DNA from: Narthecium ossifragum
Taxonomy: Eukaryota; Streptophyta; Magnoliopsida; Dioscoreales; Nartheciaceae
Assembly: GCA_963920575.1 (NCBI GenBank)
Contig: OY986971.1
Coordinates: forward strand, 23,516,145-23,580,144
Length of the DNA stretch: 64,000 nt
Direction of reading: 5' to 3'
A program made the position numbers and the translations under genes. Of this stretch, positions 1-12,568 are shown in pieces (position 1 is the first letter of the stretch; the number at the start of each line of letters is the position of its first letter). The notes under the pieces were generated by a model that worked only from the letters and a program-made list of their open reading frames with translations, made no database searches and was not told where the DNA came from.

Positions 1-1118
1 ATGCACCACTGACCCTCCTCATTAATTAGAGTACTCACCTCCATAGAGCAGCCGACTTCAAACATGTACGCTGAGTTCCGGAGCGGCGCATCTAGAATCC
101 GCCAGTCGTCGAAAACATCTGCTTCACATTTCCTAGACACTGGCCAGCGAAGTCCTTGTCTCAGCAACCTCCTAGCAGCACAGATGGAACGCCATATCGT
201 TGACGCATCAGCAAGTGCTTTCATCGGTGGTAGGATATCTTGAAATCTGTACTTGGCCTTGACCACCTTAGTCCAGAGGGAGTTTGTAGGCTAGAGGAGT
301 CTTGCAGCCCTAGCCATCCGGAGTGCTCTTTGCCATCTACACAAATCCCTCAAACCCAGCCCCCCTTGTGATTTATGCTTACATACCTTCTCCCAAGCCA
401 CAACTGAGAGGCCTCCACGCTTGCCATTCCAAAGAAACTGTCTGGCCAGCAACTCAACCTTCTTTAGAATTGTTATCGGAACCGGAAGAGCTGACATCAG
501 ATACACAGGGAGAGCTTGGACCACTGACTGTAAGAGAGTTACCTTGCCAGCTTGAGAGAGTCGCAAAACACGCCATGAGCTAATTCTGGAATAGACTGCC
601 TCTACAAGAAAATTGAAATTTGTAACCTTCAGCCTGCGGATATCCCACGGTACCCCTAAGTATTTCCAAGCCCCATCCTTCTCGCCAAAGCCCAAGAACT
701 TCTCAGTTCTGCGCTTCCACCTAGCAGATATCTTTGGTGAAAACTTGACGCTCGATTTTTCTGGATTCAACTCAAGTCCAGACAACTTGTGGTATCTACG
801 CAGAACAATCCTTAGCTTTTGGGCCTCCTCCCTCCCCGCTCTTGTAACAAACAGACAATCATCAGCAAAAAGGAGGTGACTAACACAGACTGGGCCTCGA
901 GCAAACCTGACTCCTTCAAGCGCCATGAGAGGTTGTTGTAACAATCGCGTCAGAACTTCTTGGACAAGAATGAATAAGTAGAGGGAAATCAGATCACCTT
1001 GCCGCAAGCCCCTCCTTGAATAAAACAAAATAGATGTTCTACCATTGACAATCAAAGAAAACCTCGGGGTAGTAACACAGACCATGACCCAATGTATCCA
1101 ACAGCTCGGAAAGCCCAT
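1..1118 (-). pseudogene. LINE (L1-type) reverse transcriptase fragment
   Basis: This is the reverse transcriptase part of a plant L1-type non-LTR retrotransposon, which copies its RNA into DNA at a nicked target. A 275-codon frame (1118 to 291) shows the RT palm: a GLRQGDL motif, the catalytic FADD box near 869-858, then LSGLELNPEKS and the KYLGVP thumb motif. After a stop near 291, similarity continues in the same sense down to base 1 (residues typical of the linker before the zf-RVT domain). The element therefore runs out of the window on its 3' side. Its 5' side is cut near 1120, so the endonuclease domain is absent. A full element of this type is about 6 kb, so this is a 5'-truncated dead copy. 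Confidence 0.9.
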
Positions 1119-1120
1119 TG

Positions 1121-1178
1121 TGACCCTATGTGGAGGGGCTTATTCTACATGACCCTATGTGGAGGTGCTTATTCTACA
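1121..1178. repeat. Tandem duplication of a 29-bp unit
   Basis: Two adjacent 29-bp copies (1121-1149 and 1150-1178) differ at one base. They lie directly at the truncated 5' edge of the LINE fragment. They may be a repair scar from the truncation, but that is inference. Confidence 0.8.
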
Positions 1179-1189
1179 TGGAGTTGGGG

Positions 1190-1640
1190 TGAGTATTCGG
1201 TAAATACCGAACCGAAATACCGAATACCGAAATACCGAATACCGAAATACCGAAATTTTTTCGGTACACCAAATTAAAAACCGAACCGAACCGAATTTGT
1301 GTATAAAACCGAACCGAACCAAATTAATTCGGTATACTAATTTAAAAACCAAACCGAACCAAATTCATGCAAAAACTGAACCGAACCGAAAAAAAACAAA
1401 ATAATTTATAGTTTTTTACTCTATAATATAAAACCGAATCAAAATAAGGTATATAACTTTAAAAATTTCGGTATTTCGATATTTACCGAATTTTAAAAAT
1501 AAAAACCGAAACCGAACCGAATACCGAATTTTTTAAAAAAAAAACCGAATCGAACCGAATATACCGAAAATCCGAACTGAATTGTTCGGTTCGGTTTGGT
1601 CCGGTTCGGTTCTAGGAGTTTAGTTCGGCTTTGCTAAACC
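1190..1640. repeat. CCGAA-rich degenerate repeat, hAT-like remnant
   Basis: The stretch consists of CCGAA/TTCGG words in both orientations mixed with A/T runs. Its left edge (GGGGTGAGTATTCGG) resembles the ends of non-autonomous plant hAT elements that begin GGGGTGAGC and are filled with TTCGG words. No matching inverted right terminus was found, so it is either truncated or decayed. It has no coding capacity. Confidence 0.45.
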
Positions 1641-1788
1641 CTAACATGGAGTCTATATGGAGGGGGGTAATAGTGGAGGAGTGGTGGAGTTAGTGTGGTT
1701 ATTGGGAGTTATAAGGGAGATGAGGAGAGATGGTGGTTAAAAGGGGTTAGTGGGGAGCAGTACACACACATAAAAAAATATACATATA

Positions 1789-1845
<57 letters not shown>

Positions 1846-1882
1846 GGGATTGTTAGTAAGTCCTCAAAAAAATATAGTAGAC
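1641..1882. repeat. Non-coding stretch with (AT)n microsatellite
   Basis: G-rich imperfect repeats (GGAGTGGTGG-like words) are followed by an (AT)n tract at about 1791-1842. No gene is visible. The right edge abuts the target duplication of the large Harbinger-like element. Confidence 0.8.
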
Positions 1883-2149
1883 TTAGGCCACGTTTGGTTG
1901 CCATAGGAATTGGAATGAGAATGAGAAAATAATTGGGAATGAGAACTGGAATTGGAATGGAATTGGAAAGGAATTGTGGTTGTTTGGTATGTCAAGGAAC
2001 TGGAATGAGAATAGAACTTGCAATTGTTTGGTATTCATAAAAAACATGAGAACTGGAATGGGAACATAAATTAAAAACCAAAATACCTCTTACTCTTATA
2101 GCATAGATTTACAAATATATTTATGTATGTATATGTATTTTCATTATAT

Positions 2150-2606
2150 TGGCTTATTTGGATGAAAGATTATTAATAATGAGAGAAAGAAATAAGATTA
2201 TTGTTTGAAATATTCTTAATAAATAAGAGAAAGAAATAAGATTATTAATATGAGAGTTCCTAATACTATTAATAAATAAGAGAAAGAAATAATATTATTA
2301 TTTGACAATATTATTAAAAGAGAAATAAATAAGATCATTAATATGAGGGTTCCTAATATTATTAATAAATAAGAGAAAGCAATAAGATTGTTAATACTAT
2401 TTGAAATATTATTAATAAATAAGAAAGAAATAAGATTATTAATATTATTTGAAATATTATTAATAAATAAGAGACAAATAAGATTATTAATATTATTTGA
2501 AAATATTATTAATAAATAAGAGAAAGAAATAAGATTATTAATATTATTTGAAATATCATTAATAAATACGAGAAAGAAATAAGATTATTAATATTATTTG
2601 AAATAT
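2150..2606. repeat. AT-rich minisatellite, left arm of the Harbinger-like element
   Basis: Imperfect copies of a roughly 45-55 bp unit containing AATAAGAGAAAGAAATAAGA and TTATTTGAAATATTATT follow each other. The same unit occurs at 25085-25310 in the same orientation. The Pack-MULE is inserted inside this array, so the two blocks were once contiguous. Confidence 0.8.
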
Positions 2607-2615
2607 TATTAATAA

Positions 2616-2726
2616 GGGTTTTTTACATATATATCCTCAAAAAACTTTCAAAATACGTATTTACCCCTATATTCTTCATATTTTCATATATACCCCTGAA
2701 AAGTTCAATTAATCTCAAAAATACCC
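2616..2726. repeat. Left terminal inverted repeat of the Pack-MULE
   Basis: This 111-bp A/T-rich arm pairs with 24974-25084 in inverse orientation with only a few mismatches (for example GGGTTTT against GGGTATT at the tip). Confidence 0.92.
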
Positions 2727-3061
2727 ATCGGGTTAGTTGCCGTGGAATCCAATGGGAATATTCCCAACGCCATTAAAGTTAGCAGGGGAAAAGACAGTTT
2801 TGCCCCTGAAGTACCGTTGCAGTGATACAAACTCTCATTCGCCATGTCCGAGTTCTTGAGAAGGCCAGGCATCCCACCCTTCGCCGGCCAACCACCGCAT
2901 CTCCTCCGGCGAGCTCCACCCCAACCATCTCATCCTACCTTTAAGCACCACCTCAAACCCATCATCTTCTTCCCTCCACCTAAAGCACAACCTCAAATCA
3001 TCATCTTCAAGCACCACCTCAAAACTCATTTCGTCCGATCTCCTCGTCGGACTCCGATCGC

Positions 3062-3381
3062 GGCCTCGAGCTCCCTGCCTGCTTCCCATCGTCCTACACC
3101 GCCACCACCACCACCACCGACACAACGACTCCGGATGCGGTGGCGCCGGCGACGGGAGAGGAAGTGGATGACAGTGGAGAGGTGGTGGTGTAGTACGTTG
3201 TGCTCCGTCGAGACCTGATCGACAAGTGGCCACTGGGCAGCATCGTGGCCCAGGGTTGTCACGCCGCCGTGGCTGCCGTCTGGGCCCACCGCGACCACCC
3301 CGACACGGCCGCCGCCTACGTCGCCCCCGCCAATATCGACTCCATGCACAAGGTCCGCTCGACCATTTGCCTCACATAAGA

Positions 3382-3420
<39 letters not shown>

Positions 3421-3612
3421 CTGGGATCTAAACAACTATATACTATATGGTGTGGTGTAATTATTAGGTGACACAGGAAGTGAAGGGGGAGGCGCAAACG
3501 AGGAGCTTGGCGGTGAAGCTGGCGGCCGGAGGAGTGGGGCATAAGGTGTGGATCGAGCAGCCGGAAAACATCGCCACCTGCATCGCCACCCGCCCGTACC
3601 GGCGCTCGGAGG
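3062..3612 (+). pseudogene. PTRHD1-like: PTRHD1-like (peptidyl-tRNA hydrolase II domain) captured gene, exon 1, intron and 5' part of exon 2
   Basis: This is a captured plant copy of the PTRHD1/Pth2-domain family, small proteins related to peptidyl-tRNA hydrolase II. Exon 1 is readable to 3352 and includes [20 protein letters not shown] and [13 protein letters not shown] intron follows at 3353-3467, containing an (AT)n tract. Exon 2 starts at 3468 with VTQEVKGEAQ and runs in frame through GVGHKVWIEQPENIATCIA to 3612, where a hAT-like element splits it. The last codons lie at 24061-24098. An in-frame TAG at 3191-3193 stands where the family normally has Gln just before [11 protein letters not shown] to TAG would explain it. 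The start codon is not certain because the GC-rich upstream region (2844-3060) is not recognisable as part of this family. The stop and the insertion make it a pseudogene. Confidence 0.88.
3353..3467 (+). other. Retained GT-AG intron of the PTRHD1-like copy
   Basis: The donor is AAG|GTCCGC and the acceptor TTATTAG|GTG. The intron is 115 bp and holds an (AT)n microsatellite at about 3387-3418. Its presence shows that the gene piece was captured as genomic DNA, not through an mRNA. Confidence 0.8.
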
Positions 3613-3641
3613 TAGGGGTGGCAATTCGGGTTCACGGGTCG

Positions 3642-6302
3642 TGTCACACCCCGACCCAGAAAACCCATCCAGGACGAGGCATGAGGGGAAACCTACACTA
3701 TTCATCTCCAAGTGGCGCGATACAATGTGAAATTATAGATAAACTTAAACAAATTATATTCCAGAGGTGAAACAGAAATTCAATTTATAAATACATCAAG
3801 TTGTACAGTTTAAACATCTGAATACAATTCTTATCAATTTCCTCCGATGGAAAAGATATTATACAAATAATCCCAAAAGTCCTCAAATATTTACAAATCT
3901 ATCAAAAGTACAACAGTCATCCTCCAGCAACCTCAAGCACCTCTGGATGTAGTCGCGCCGCCAAAAGCTGATCCCGCCGGCTCTACTGAAGAAGAACTGG
4001 CGCCTGTACCTGCAAACGCAGCCCGAGTAAGAGTGAGTGATAAGCTCAGAAGGGTTCTACTCTACGACACACAGAAGGGAGGAAAACAACAACAGTGTTG
4101 TCTCCCAGCTCAAGTCTAACGGATGCCATGGGTCCCATAACCCTATCGATGTCCCAAGGGCTCCTGTCATGAACCTCTCTCTTGAACATGTTACCAAGAT
4201 CACCCTAAGCACTAACAGGGGAACAGTACCATGCAGGATCACCCTTACCCAGCAGGGATACCACTGCCTGGGGACCACGTCGGGAACACATCGATTGCAT
4301 CCTCAGCACTTAGCCTTGGAAGACAACATGACCTCTAAACCTCAAACATTGATCAGAGTCAACTATCACAAACCCTCAATAACATGAGATCTGATTATAC
4401 AATCACACCCTAATCCTGACTACCCAGCCGCGGTCCTAATGGCTAGATCCGAGCTACCCGAGAGCCTCGGATCGGCGATCAACCCATCGCCCGCCTAACC
4501 TCAGATGCCTCTAATGCAATCAAGATGCATGCAATGCTCAGGCACAGATAAAGAGATATAAGCATGCAACAAGATGTCATTAATCACACAGGGCCAGGCA
4601 TAGCTGATAACTAGCCAAAAGGGTAGCATAGCAAAGGCCTCAAATACAGATAATCTACGCTAACCAACCAAACATCTGAGCAAAGCATTTAAACACAGAT
4701 ATACAATAGTTTTCAGTGCTCTCTTGCACCTGACAGATTAAGGTTCCACAGTTACCCCGCAGGTAACTGGCCACAGTTATACAATAGCCCTCGGCACTCG
4801 CCGGCAACAGGCTAAGGTTCCACAATTTCTCATTAGCTAGCACTCATATCTAGCTAATGGTTAAGCAACCAATTAAATCTTTAATTACAACCAAACATGT
4901 ATTAAATGCAATCAAAACCATAGATTTGCCCACAAAGGAATTTACTCGAATCGATCCTAAAACTCGATAGAAATCCTTTGAAAACTCTACAAAATCCACA
5001 TACATGCTTCCCAACATGTTTAGATGTTAATCACAAATCAAATCCATCCAAGAAAGGCCAGAAAACCAAGTTCCAGGGTCCACGGACGATGTCACGGTCG
5101 ATCCAGCGATCGACCGTGAGGCCACGGAAGAAGTCACAGTTGATCTGGCGATCGACCGTGAGACCAAGGCGAAGAAAACCAAGGGCAACAGTCGATCCAC
5201 TCATCGACCCTGAGAAGCCCAAAACCAAACAGCGCCTGACGGTCGATGCGACGGTCGACCGTCATGTAAATGGCGAAAAGGAGAAGATCCCGCGGTCGAT
5301 CCATGTATCGACCCTGGGAGGCTAAAATCCCAACAGAGCCCGACGGTCGATGCTACGGTCGATCCGACGGTCGACCGTGAGGCCACGGTCGATGTCACGG
5401 TCGATCTGACGGTCAACCGCCAGGCCCAGAAAGAGCAAATCAATACTTGACGGTTGATGCACCGATCGACCGTCTAGCCTTAGGCACAGTTCATCAGAAC
5501 AGTGCCGAGAATCCATTTCCTTGGAATTCAAGGATCAAATCAATTTGGAATTCGATGAAACTTTGCAAACATGTGTAATTAACGATGGGGAATCCAATGT
5601 TGCAAAGAAATCATATTTTTGACGGTTAAATCTCCTATCTAGGTCCAAATGGACTAAAACCGACAAAACGGCGATAATACGGAAACCAACCGTTAGAATA
5701 CGGAAATCGCGAGGTAGGACTACTTCAAAGCATCTATAACACATGCACAATGAACTACACAGCATTCTAGCAAGTATTCATACAGCGAAAAGGCATTAAA
5801 CCTATCCTAGGAGAACCCGATCTTAAGATCGAAGTAGAAACACCTACTTGAAGAGATAGGGCAGCTCCTCCACGCATCCCTCAACTCCGATCGCCGGAAT
5901 CCACTCCTCGAAAGCCGCGCTCCGAAGCCCTAGCACCGTCGGTTGGAGAGAAGAAGAGAGAACGACAGGAGAAGAAGAAGGAAAGAAAGAGAGAAGAGAA
6001 AGGGTTTAAATAGAAGGCTGGAAACGATCACAGCCGTCCGATTCGATCTCTCCCGATCGAGCTCCGATCTTCCGATCGGACGCACCCTAAAGGTTCTAAT
6101 CAAACACATACATCAATCAAAGGCCGTGTGTGTAACGCGGGTGTGAAACTGACCACCAGGGAGCATATTTACCAAAATGCCACTAGGGTCAAGAACAGCG
6201 ATGCGATCAACCGATCGCATCCCAAGGCCAACCGGGACAAACCACAAACCCAGACCCTCGACCTAACGTGGTCGGACCAGGTTGGAGGTACGGGCCCTCA
6301 CA
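3642..6302 (-). mobile_element. LTR of family A (minus orientation), left outer copy
   Basis: This 2.66-kb LTR reads TGTGAGGGCCC... to ...GGGTGTGACA on the minus strand. Over a compared stretch of about 125 bp (3900-4010 against 23120-23240, inverted) it differs from the plus-strand LTR at about two bases. Several ORFs inside it are shadows of the palindrome-rich and A/G-rich segments. A TATTTAAA box (minus strand) lies near 6003-6012. Confidence 0.85.
5087..5480 (-). repeat. Array of GGTCGACC-type palindromes inside LTR-A(-)
   Basis: Short words such as GACGGTCGAC, GGATCGACCG and GCATCGACCG recur every 12-30 bases. This is the inverted counterpart of 21694-22050. The long Arg/Asp/Ser frames here (for example RSTVRPRRR) are translations of the array, not genes. 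Confidence 0.85.
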
Positions 6303-6574
6303 ACGTGAACTTCTTCCCCGTTGTTTTCGAGGGTGCTCGGGAGAGCAGTTTTTCCCTCGTGTTGTTGTTGTTGTTGTTTGTGCAGCTGTCCTTCTAGAAG
6401 AGCTTTCTGATTGTCACCTTCACGGGACACCGAGTTCGAGGTTGAGGTTCCTTTGGGCGGTCTTGAGCGTTGCGAGTTCGTACGTGGATGCTAGCAGCGT
6501 TTGGAGAGTCGAGGACTCAGTCGGCCGAGTCAGTAGCTCGGGACTTCGTTCGCCCAGGTGTGTTGCCTCAGAGG
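6303..6574 (+). mobile_element. Scrap of family-A internal region
   Basis: About 270 bp here match 18208-18480 almost exactly and in the same orientation. The piece lies between LTR-A(-) and LTR-B(-), where an intact element would not have it. This supports rearrangement of the complex. Confidence 0.8.
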
Positions 6575-9530
6575 TGTGTGCCCAAGAAAACCCATCCGGA
6601 CCGGGACATGAGGGTCCTAAATCTAATTCTAAAATCAAATGGCGAGAGTTTTTCCTGTTTTTTTCAATTTGAACCCTGTACAATTATAATCTTCACGATA
6701 ACTTGAAATGATAAATCTAACAGTTCTAAAATTCAATAATAATATGAATCTGCAATCACAAATCTTACTATCTAGTATAGGTTCTGATACAATGCTTTCA
6801 TCAACCCTCATTACAAAATTTAATACAGACTATCAAATCCTCGAAGAGGGAAATTATACATTTAATATAACTGCAAATATACAAATATTAACAAAGGGAA
6901 AACTCTAGAATCGTCAAGTGCTCCTCGAAACTCCAAGTCCGCGATCACATCGAGAATAGCGCGCCAACACCCAGAAGATCACCTGAAAGGGAAAGGACTA
7001 CATCGACCTGCATCGCCGATGTAGCCCAGGTAGGAGTGAGCAACAAAGCTTGCTCAGTAGGGTTCTACGCTATTCTACGTCGCACAGAAAGGAAGGGGAA
7101 CAACAACAGTGTCGTTTCTCCGCCTAAATCTAAAGGATGCCACGGGTCCCATAACCCTGTCGATGTCCCAAGGGCTCCTGTCATGAAACCTCTCTCCTGA
7201 ACATGTTACTAGGAGGCCAAGGAACAGTAACATGCAGGATCACCCTTACCCAAGCAGGATTCCCATGCCTTGGGGACCCACGTCGGGAACGCATCGACAA
7301 CCATCCTTAGCACTTGGCCTTGGAGAAGCGACAAGACCTCTAAACCTCAAACAGTATAATATTCCAGTCCGACTACCTAATAATCCTCGAATCATATCAA
7401 ACATGATCACTGATTACAATCACGTCCTAATCCTCGACTACCCAAACCCCGGCCCTAGGGCTAGATCCGGGCTACCCGAGAACCCCGAACCGACGATCGA
7501 AACTATCGTCTACCACCTAGCCTAATGCTTCTAATGCAAACATATGCATGCAATGCTCAGGCACAGGAATACAGGAATAGTAGCATGCAACAATATGCCA
7601 AGACAACATACACGGGCTAGGCGAAGCATCAAGCTTGCCGAAGGGTAAACATAGCAAGGGTTCAAGCAATAAGGATCTATCTAGCAAAGCTATAATAATA
7701 CAGTATTATAACGACGCCCACGGGCCGTTAACAAACAACTACACATTCAAACGAAATTCTGGCATTACAACGGCGTCCACAGCCGTCAACCACAATTTCT
7801 ACAACGGGGATACAACCCCGGCCACACAAATAACAATCCAACACATTTGCAATATACAACAGGCCACAATTACTAATTAACACAACTAAGGCACACCTTT
7901 GGCCATTTAATTAGCTAAACATCCCAAGGGGCACAACTCCCTTGGTTCAACCACAAGCTAAGTATACATGTAAATAAGCGTGACATGTAATTAATTGCTA
8001 ATTAAACAAGGATGGTTTATAGTTAACTAAGCATGCCGGCATCAAACAATTAATCGTCTAAAAACCACCAATTAGAACATGCTAGCCATCGAGATCTCTA
8101 GGAATACCAATCACATGAATCCCGAAGAATCAAACACGATAATATGTCGAAAATCCACTAACAATCTAATTCCTGGATTTCTACATTTAACCCTAGTTAG
8201 AGGCGATGAAATCTCATCAATTCGACGTCCAAACGACGTCGAATTGGAAATTACACTTAGGTAAATGTAGATTAGCATACTAAGAACATGCAGCCCAAGA
8301 ATTGGATTAATCTAATGACTAATCTTCCCGGAATTTACTAATCAATTCACTAATTGCGATCTAGTCGCAGATCCGAAGAATAATCACCATAAATCGTAGA
8401 AAACTCCGAAAATTACGAAATCAGCGGCAAATGAAAGTAGATTCGATGATCTACAACTTTCGTGTTGATGATCAGACGAGATCATGCACGAATGAGCCAC
8501 GATCTGAGCTTGAACGGCTCAGCCCACAGAAAAACAGAACCTCGATAAAATCCGGAAAAAACCTTCCAAAAATCCGGATAAAACCCAAATCAAATCACAT
8601 AGAAGCTAGATCACATGTTAAGCATGCTTAGAGGGACTAATTAACACATAGAAATCAATTAATCCAACAATCAAACCCTATATCTAGCTTATCCTAATGA
8701 TATAGGTAGAAACCCTACCTTCCCACGCTAATCCACCTTGATCCGCCGTCCTTCGTCGTCGCCGTCGTCTCCAGCTCGCTGGAGAGCAGCCGGAGTCCTG
8801 CCACATCCGCTGCCGTTGCCGGAGAAGGAAGAGACAGCCGCAGGAGAGGGAGGAAGGGAAGGAGAAGGGGAAGGGGGTCTCGCCGCCGCCTCTGGCTTGC
8901 CGGGGAACCGCTGGAAGCCGTCCGACACCTCCATCCACGCGCGACGGAAAGATGGAGGAGAGGAGGGAGAAGCCGGAGGAGATCTGGGAAGAGGAGAGGA
9001 GAGGAGAGCTCGGGATGATGTGGCCGGCGGTGATGGCGAAGAGGCTCCGGAGGAGGAAGAGGGCCGGGCGACGTGGTTGCGAGCGGAGGAGAAGAAGAGG
9101 GGGGTCGGGCGCGGGGAAGAGCAGGGAAGGAAGAGGGAAGGAAAGAAAAGAAAAAAAAAGGAAAAGAAAGGAAGAGAAAAGGGAAAAATGGAGAGAGAGA
9201 GAAAGCTAAGCCACTTGGTCTAGCCGAGTCAACTAATCGGACCGAGTCCGATTTGACCCCAAATTGCGATCTCGTCGCAATCTCATCCGAATCTGACGAT
9301 CACGGACGCTCCTACTGGATCTATTCAATCACGTACATCAATCAAGGCTATGTGTGCACTACGCGGGTGTAAAACTGACCACCAAGGCGTAATTTACCAA
9401 ATTGCCCTTGGGGTCCAAAAACAGCGATGCGATCAACCGATCGCAACCCAAGGCCAACCGGGCCAAAACCAACCAAGCCAAACCCTCGACCCAACGCGGT
9501 CGGACCGGGTTAGAGGAGCGGGTCCTCACA
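6575..9530 (-). mobile_element. LTR of family B (minus orientation), related to family A
   Basis: On the minus strand it starts TGTGAGGACCCGCTCC at 9530 and runs to about 6575, ending near TTTTCTTGGGCACACA. It shares boxes with LTR-A, including the 'ACTACGCGGGTGTAAAACTG' region near the start and the 'CTACTGAGC...GCTCACTCCTACC' box (inverted near 7020-7060). The spacing and remaining sequence are diverged. No matching 5-bp duplication flanks it. The Glu/Arg/Lys-rich frames at 8738-9372 come from GGA-rich simple sequence and I do not regard them as genes. Confidence 0.7.
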
Positions 9531-12500
9531 CGATGAGTGGATCGACCGTCGCCCTTGGTTTTCTTCGCCTTGGTCTCACGGTCGATCGCCGGATCGACCG
9601 TGACTTCGTCCGTGGCCTCACGGTCGATCGCCGGATCGACCGTGACATCGTCCATGGACCCTGGAACTTAGTTTTCTGGCCTTTCTTGGATGGATTTGAT
9701 TTGTGATTAACATCTAAACATGTTGGGAAGCATGTATGTGGATTTTGTAGAGTTTTCAAAGGATTTCTATCGAGTTTTAGGATCGATTCGAGTAAATTCC
9801 TTTGTGGGCAAATCTATGGTTTTGATTGAATTTAATACATGTTTGGTTGTAGTTAAATGTTTAGTTAGTTGCTTAACCATTAGCTAGCTATGAGTGCTAG
9901 CTAATGAGGAATTGTGGAACCTTAGCCTGTTGTCGGCGAGTGCCGAAGGCTATTGTATAACTGTGGCCAGTTACCTGCGGGGTAACTGTGGAACCTTAGT
10001 CTGTCAGGTGCAACAGAGCACTGAAGACTATTGTATATCTGTGTTTAAATGCTTTGCTCAGATGTTTGGTTGGTTAGCGTAGATTATCTGTATTTGAGGC
10101 CTTTGCTATGCTACCCTTTTGGCTAGTTATCAGCTATGCCTGGCCTTGTGTGATTAATGACATCTTGTTGCATGCTTATATCTCTTTATCTGTACCTGAG
10201 CATTGCATGCATCTTGATTGCATTAGAGGCATCTGAGGTTAGGCGGGAGATGGGTTGATCGCCGATCCGAGGTTCTCGGGTAGCTCGGATCTAGCCATTA
10301 GGACCGCGGTTGGGTAGTCAGGATTAGGGTGTGATTGTATAATCAGATCTCATGTTATTGAGGGTTTGCGATAGTTGACTCTGATCAATGTTTGAGGTTT
10401 AGAGGTCGTGTTGTCTTCCAAGGCTAAGTGCTGAGGATGCAATCGATGTGTTCCCGACGTGGTCCCCATGCAGTGGTATCCCTGCTGGGTAAGGGTGATC
10501 CTGCATGGTACTGTTCCCCTGTTAGTGCTTTGGGTGAACTTGGTAACATGTTCAAGAGAGAGGTTCATGAGAGGAGCCCTTGGGACATCGATAGGGTTAT
10601 GGGACCCGTTGATGAATAAATTTTACATCTCGTAAGTATACGAATCGGTGCAATCAGTATAGTAGCAAGACGAGTATCGTACCCACAGAGATTTGTAAAG
10701 ATTATTAGAGTGAAACGCTAGAGCAGAAAAGAAAGAAAATAACGAAGGGAAAATAAGAATATGAAATGTTGAGAATAGATGATCTAAAAATGAAATAAGA
10801 AAACGATAGAAATATGATAGATGAATACTAAGGTTCCGATTTCACCAAAACATCCTCATTCTATGCATTGAATCAATAAAGATTTCAGTTTAATTCCAAG
10901 GGCTCGTTCTTCCGGTATGATAATCCGTTCGGCCGCGGTCTTCACCAAGTACCCTCAATTAACCCTAGCTAATGAACTCATAACTAAGTGTTAATCAAGA
11001 ATCCATTAAGCTCTAAAGAACAATTATGAACCAAGAATACTCTTAGCTTGAACCCAGCCTCGACATAATCTCATTCATTTATAGATCCTGCAAGATTAGG
11101 GAATGAACCCTCGCCCAATCTCACATAAAACAATCTATAATACTTTTATTGGCCAGATAAAGGTATTTAAAATCTCAGTTATAATAATGAATAAAACAAG
11201 GAAAATAAACTGATTAAATAAATATGATCCAATAACATAGAATGATTCAGTTAGGGCTACATCGGTACCTTAGATAAGAAACTAGCCACTCATGTTCATC
11301 ATGAAGACGACAAAAGTGTTCAAAGAAAAATAAAGAAAGAAAGACGAAGAAAACAAAACCCTAACGCGGCTTCCTCTCCTCCAGATGCTCCAGAAAAGTC
11401 CTCCAAAAGCTCCCCTTTTGATAACCCTAAGTATCCTATTTATAGGCCTAAACTCGGGCTAGATCCGGCTCATTATACGCTCCCTGCTGATCTGGCGGTC
11501 GACCGTGAGATCTCACAGTCGACCGTCAACTGTACAAAATAATTCGAAAGAGCGACGGTCGATCATCGCATCGACCCCGAGAAGTATTTTCTTTAACAGA
11601 GGCTGACGGTCGATGCCACGGATCATGCCACGGTCGACTGTGGGAATTTTTGCATGTGACGGTCAATGCGACGATCGTTCGGGGGAATTTTTGAGCGCGA
11701 CGGTCGACCGTCAGATCTGACGGTAGACCGTCACTATTCATTCAGCCTGCGCACTGTTACGAAAAATGTTGTAACTTTCCGTGTAAGACTCGGAATCACG
11801 AACCGTAAAATTTTCCAGAATCTAGACTTCAAGAACTTTCCAACTATATATGGCACATCATCTGGTTCTTCATGAGCAGGTACAGTTTAATCTTTCAAGT
11901 TGATCCATGTAATCTTTTTAGCTTCTTTTCTCCTTTTTCCAAACAACTTTGTGAAGCAACATATAGATATAAAAATAGTAATAAATATATTGATAAAGGA
12001 TAATAATTTAGCAATTCAGATGATTATAAGACTGTTCAGAGTGCACTTTCATGCACTCATCACCCGTGGCATCCGTTAGACTTGAGCTGGGAGACAACAC
12101 TGTTGTTGTTTTCCTCCCTTCTGTGTGCCGTAGAGTAGAATCCTACTGAGCTTATCGCTCACTCCTACCCGGGCTGCGTTTGCAGGTGCAGGCGCCAGTT
12201 CTTCTTCAGTAGAGCTGGCGGGATCAGCTTTTGGCGACGCGACTACATCCAGAGGTGCTTGAGGTTGCTGGAGGACGACTGTTGTACTTTTGATAGATTT
12301 GTAAATATTTGAGGACTTTTGGGATTATTTGTATAATATCTTTTCCATCGGAGGAAATTGATAAGAATTGTATTCAGATGTTTAAACTGTACAACTTGAT
12401 GTATTTATGAATTGAATTTTTGTTTCATCTCTGAAATATAATTTGTTTAAGTTTATCTATAATTCCGCATTGTATCGCGCCACTTGGAGATGAATAGTGT

Positions 12501-12553
12501 AGGTTTCCCCTCACGCCTCGTCCTGAATGGGTTTTCTGGGTACGGGTGTGGCA
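9531..12553 (+). mobile_element. 5'-truncated LTR of family A (plus), interrupted by a solo LTR
   Basis: The segment starts at a point equivalent to about 21978 in the full LTR, so its first 1.1 kb is missing. It reaches the LTR end GGGTGTGGCA at 12553, immediately before a tRNA-iMet primer site. This makes it the original 5' LTR of the plus-strand element. Solo LTR X is inserted at 10610-12062. Without X the text matches 21978-23496 closely. Confidence 0.85.
10610..12062 (-). mobile_element. Solo LTR X (TGATGA family) inside LTR-A
   Basis: The ends are TGATGA...TCATCA, with the perfect 5-bp duplication CCCGT at 10605-10609 and 12063-12067. The minus-strand start (TGATGAGTGCATGAAAGTGC) equals the start of LTR Y at 15134, so the two belong to one family. 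It is 1453 bp and has a palindromic TATA region CCTATTTATAGG at 11435-11446. Just upstream of that on the minus strand lies a GGTCGACC palindrome array (11490-11735). No internal coding region is present, so it is a solo LTR. Confidence 0.9.
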
Positions 12554-12556
12554 ACT

Positions 12557-12568
12557 TGGTATCAGAGC
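12557..12568 (+). other. Primer binding site (tRNA-iMet type) of the family-A element
   Basis: TGGTATCAGAGC lies 3 bp after the LTR end. This is the classic plant primer site complementary to the 3' end of initiator tRNA-Met, and it fixes the element as plus-strand. Confidence 0.9.

Noticed and set aside
2844..3233. Long frames on both strands upstream of the PTRHD1-like exon
   Set aside because: They are open because the DNA is C/G-rich with internal ACCACCTC repeats. Neither matches a family I know, and the plus-strand frame is not the PTRHD1 frame.
5087..5480. Palindrome array as a bacterial-type operator or a coding repeat
   Set aside because: It is inside an LTR and recurs in the sister LTRs. 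The SRRSTVRPRRK-like translation is a by-product of the words.
8738..9372. Glu/Arg/Lys-rich ORFs in LTR-B
   Set aside because: They are translations of GGA/GAAA simple sequence within the LTR.
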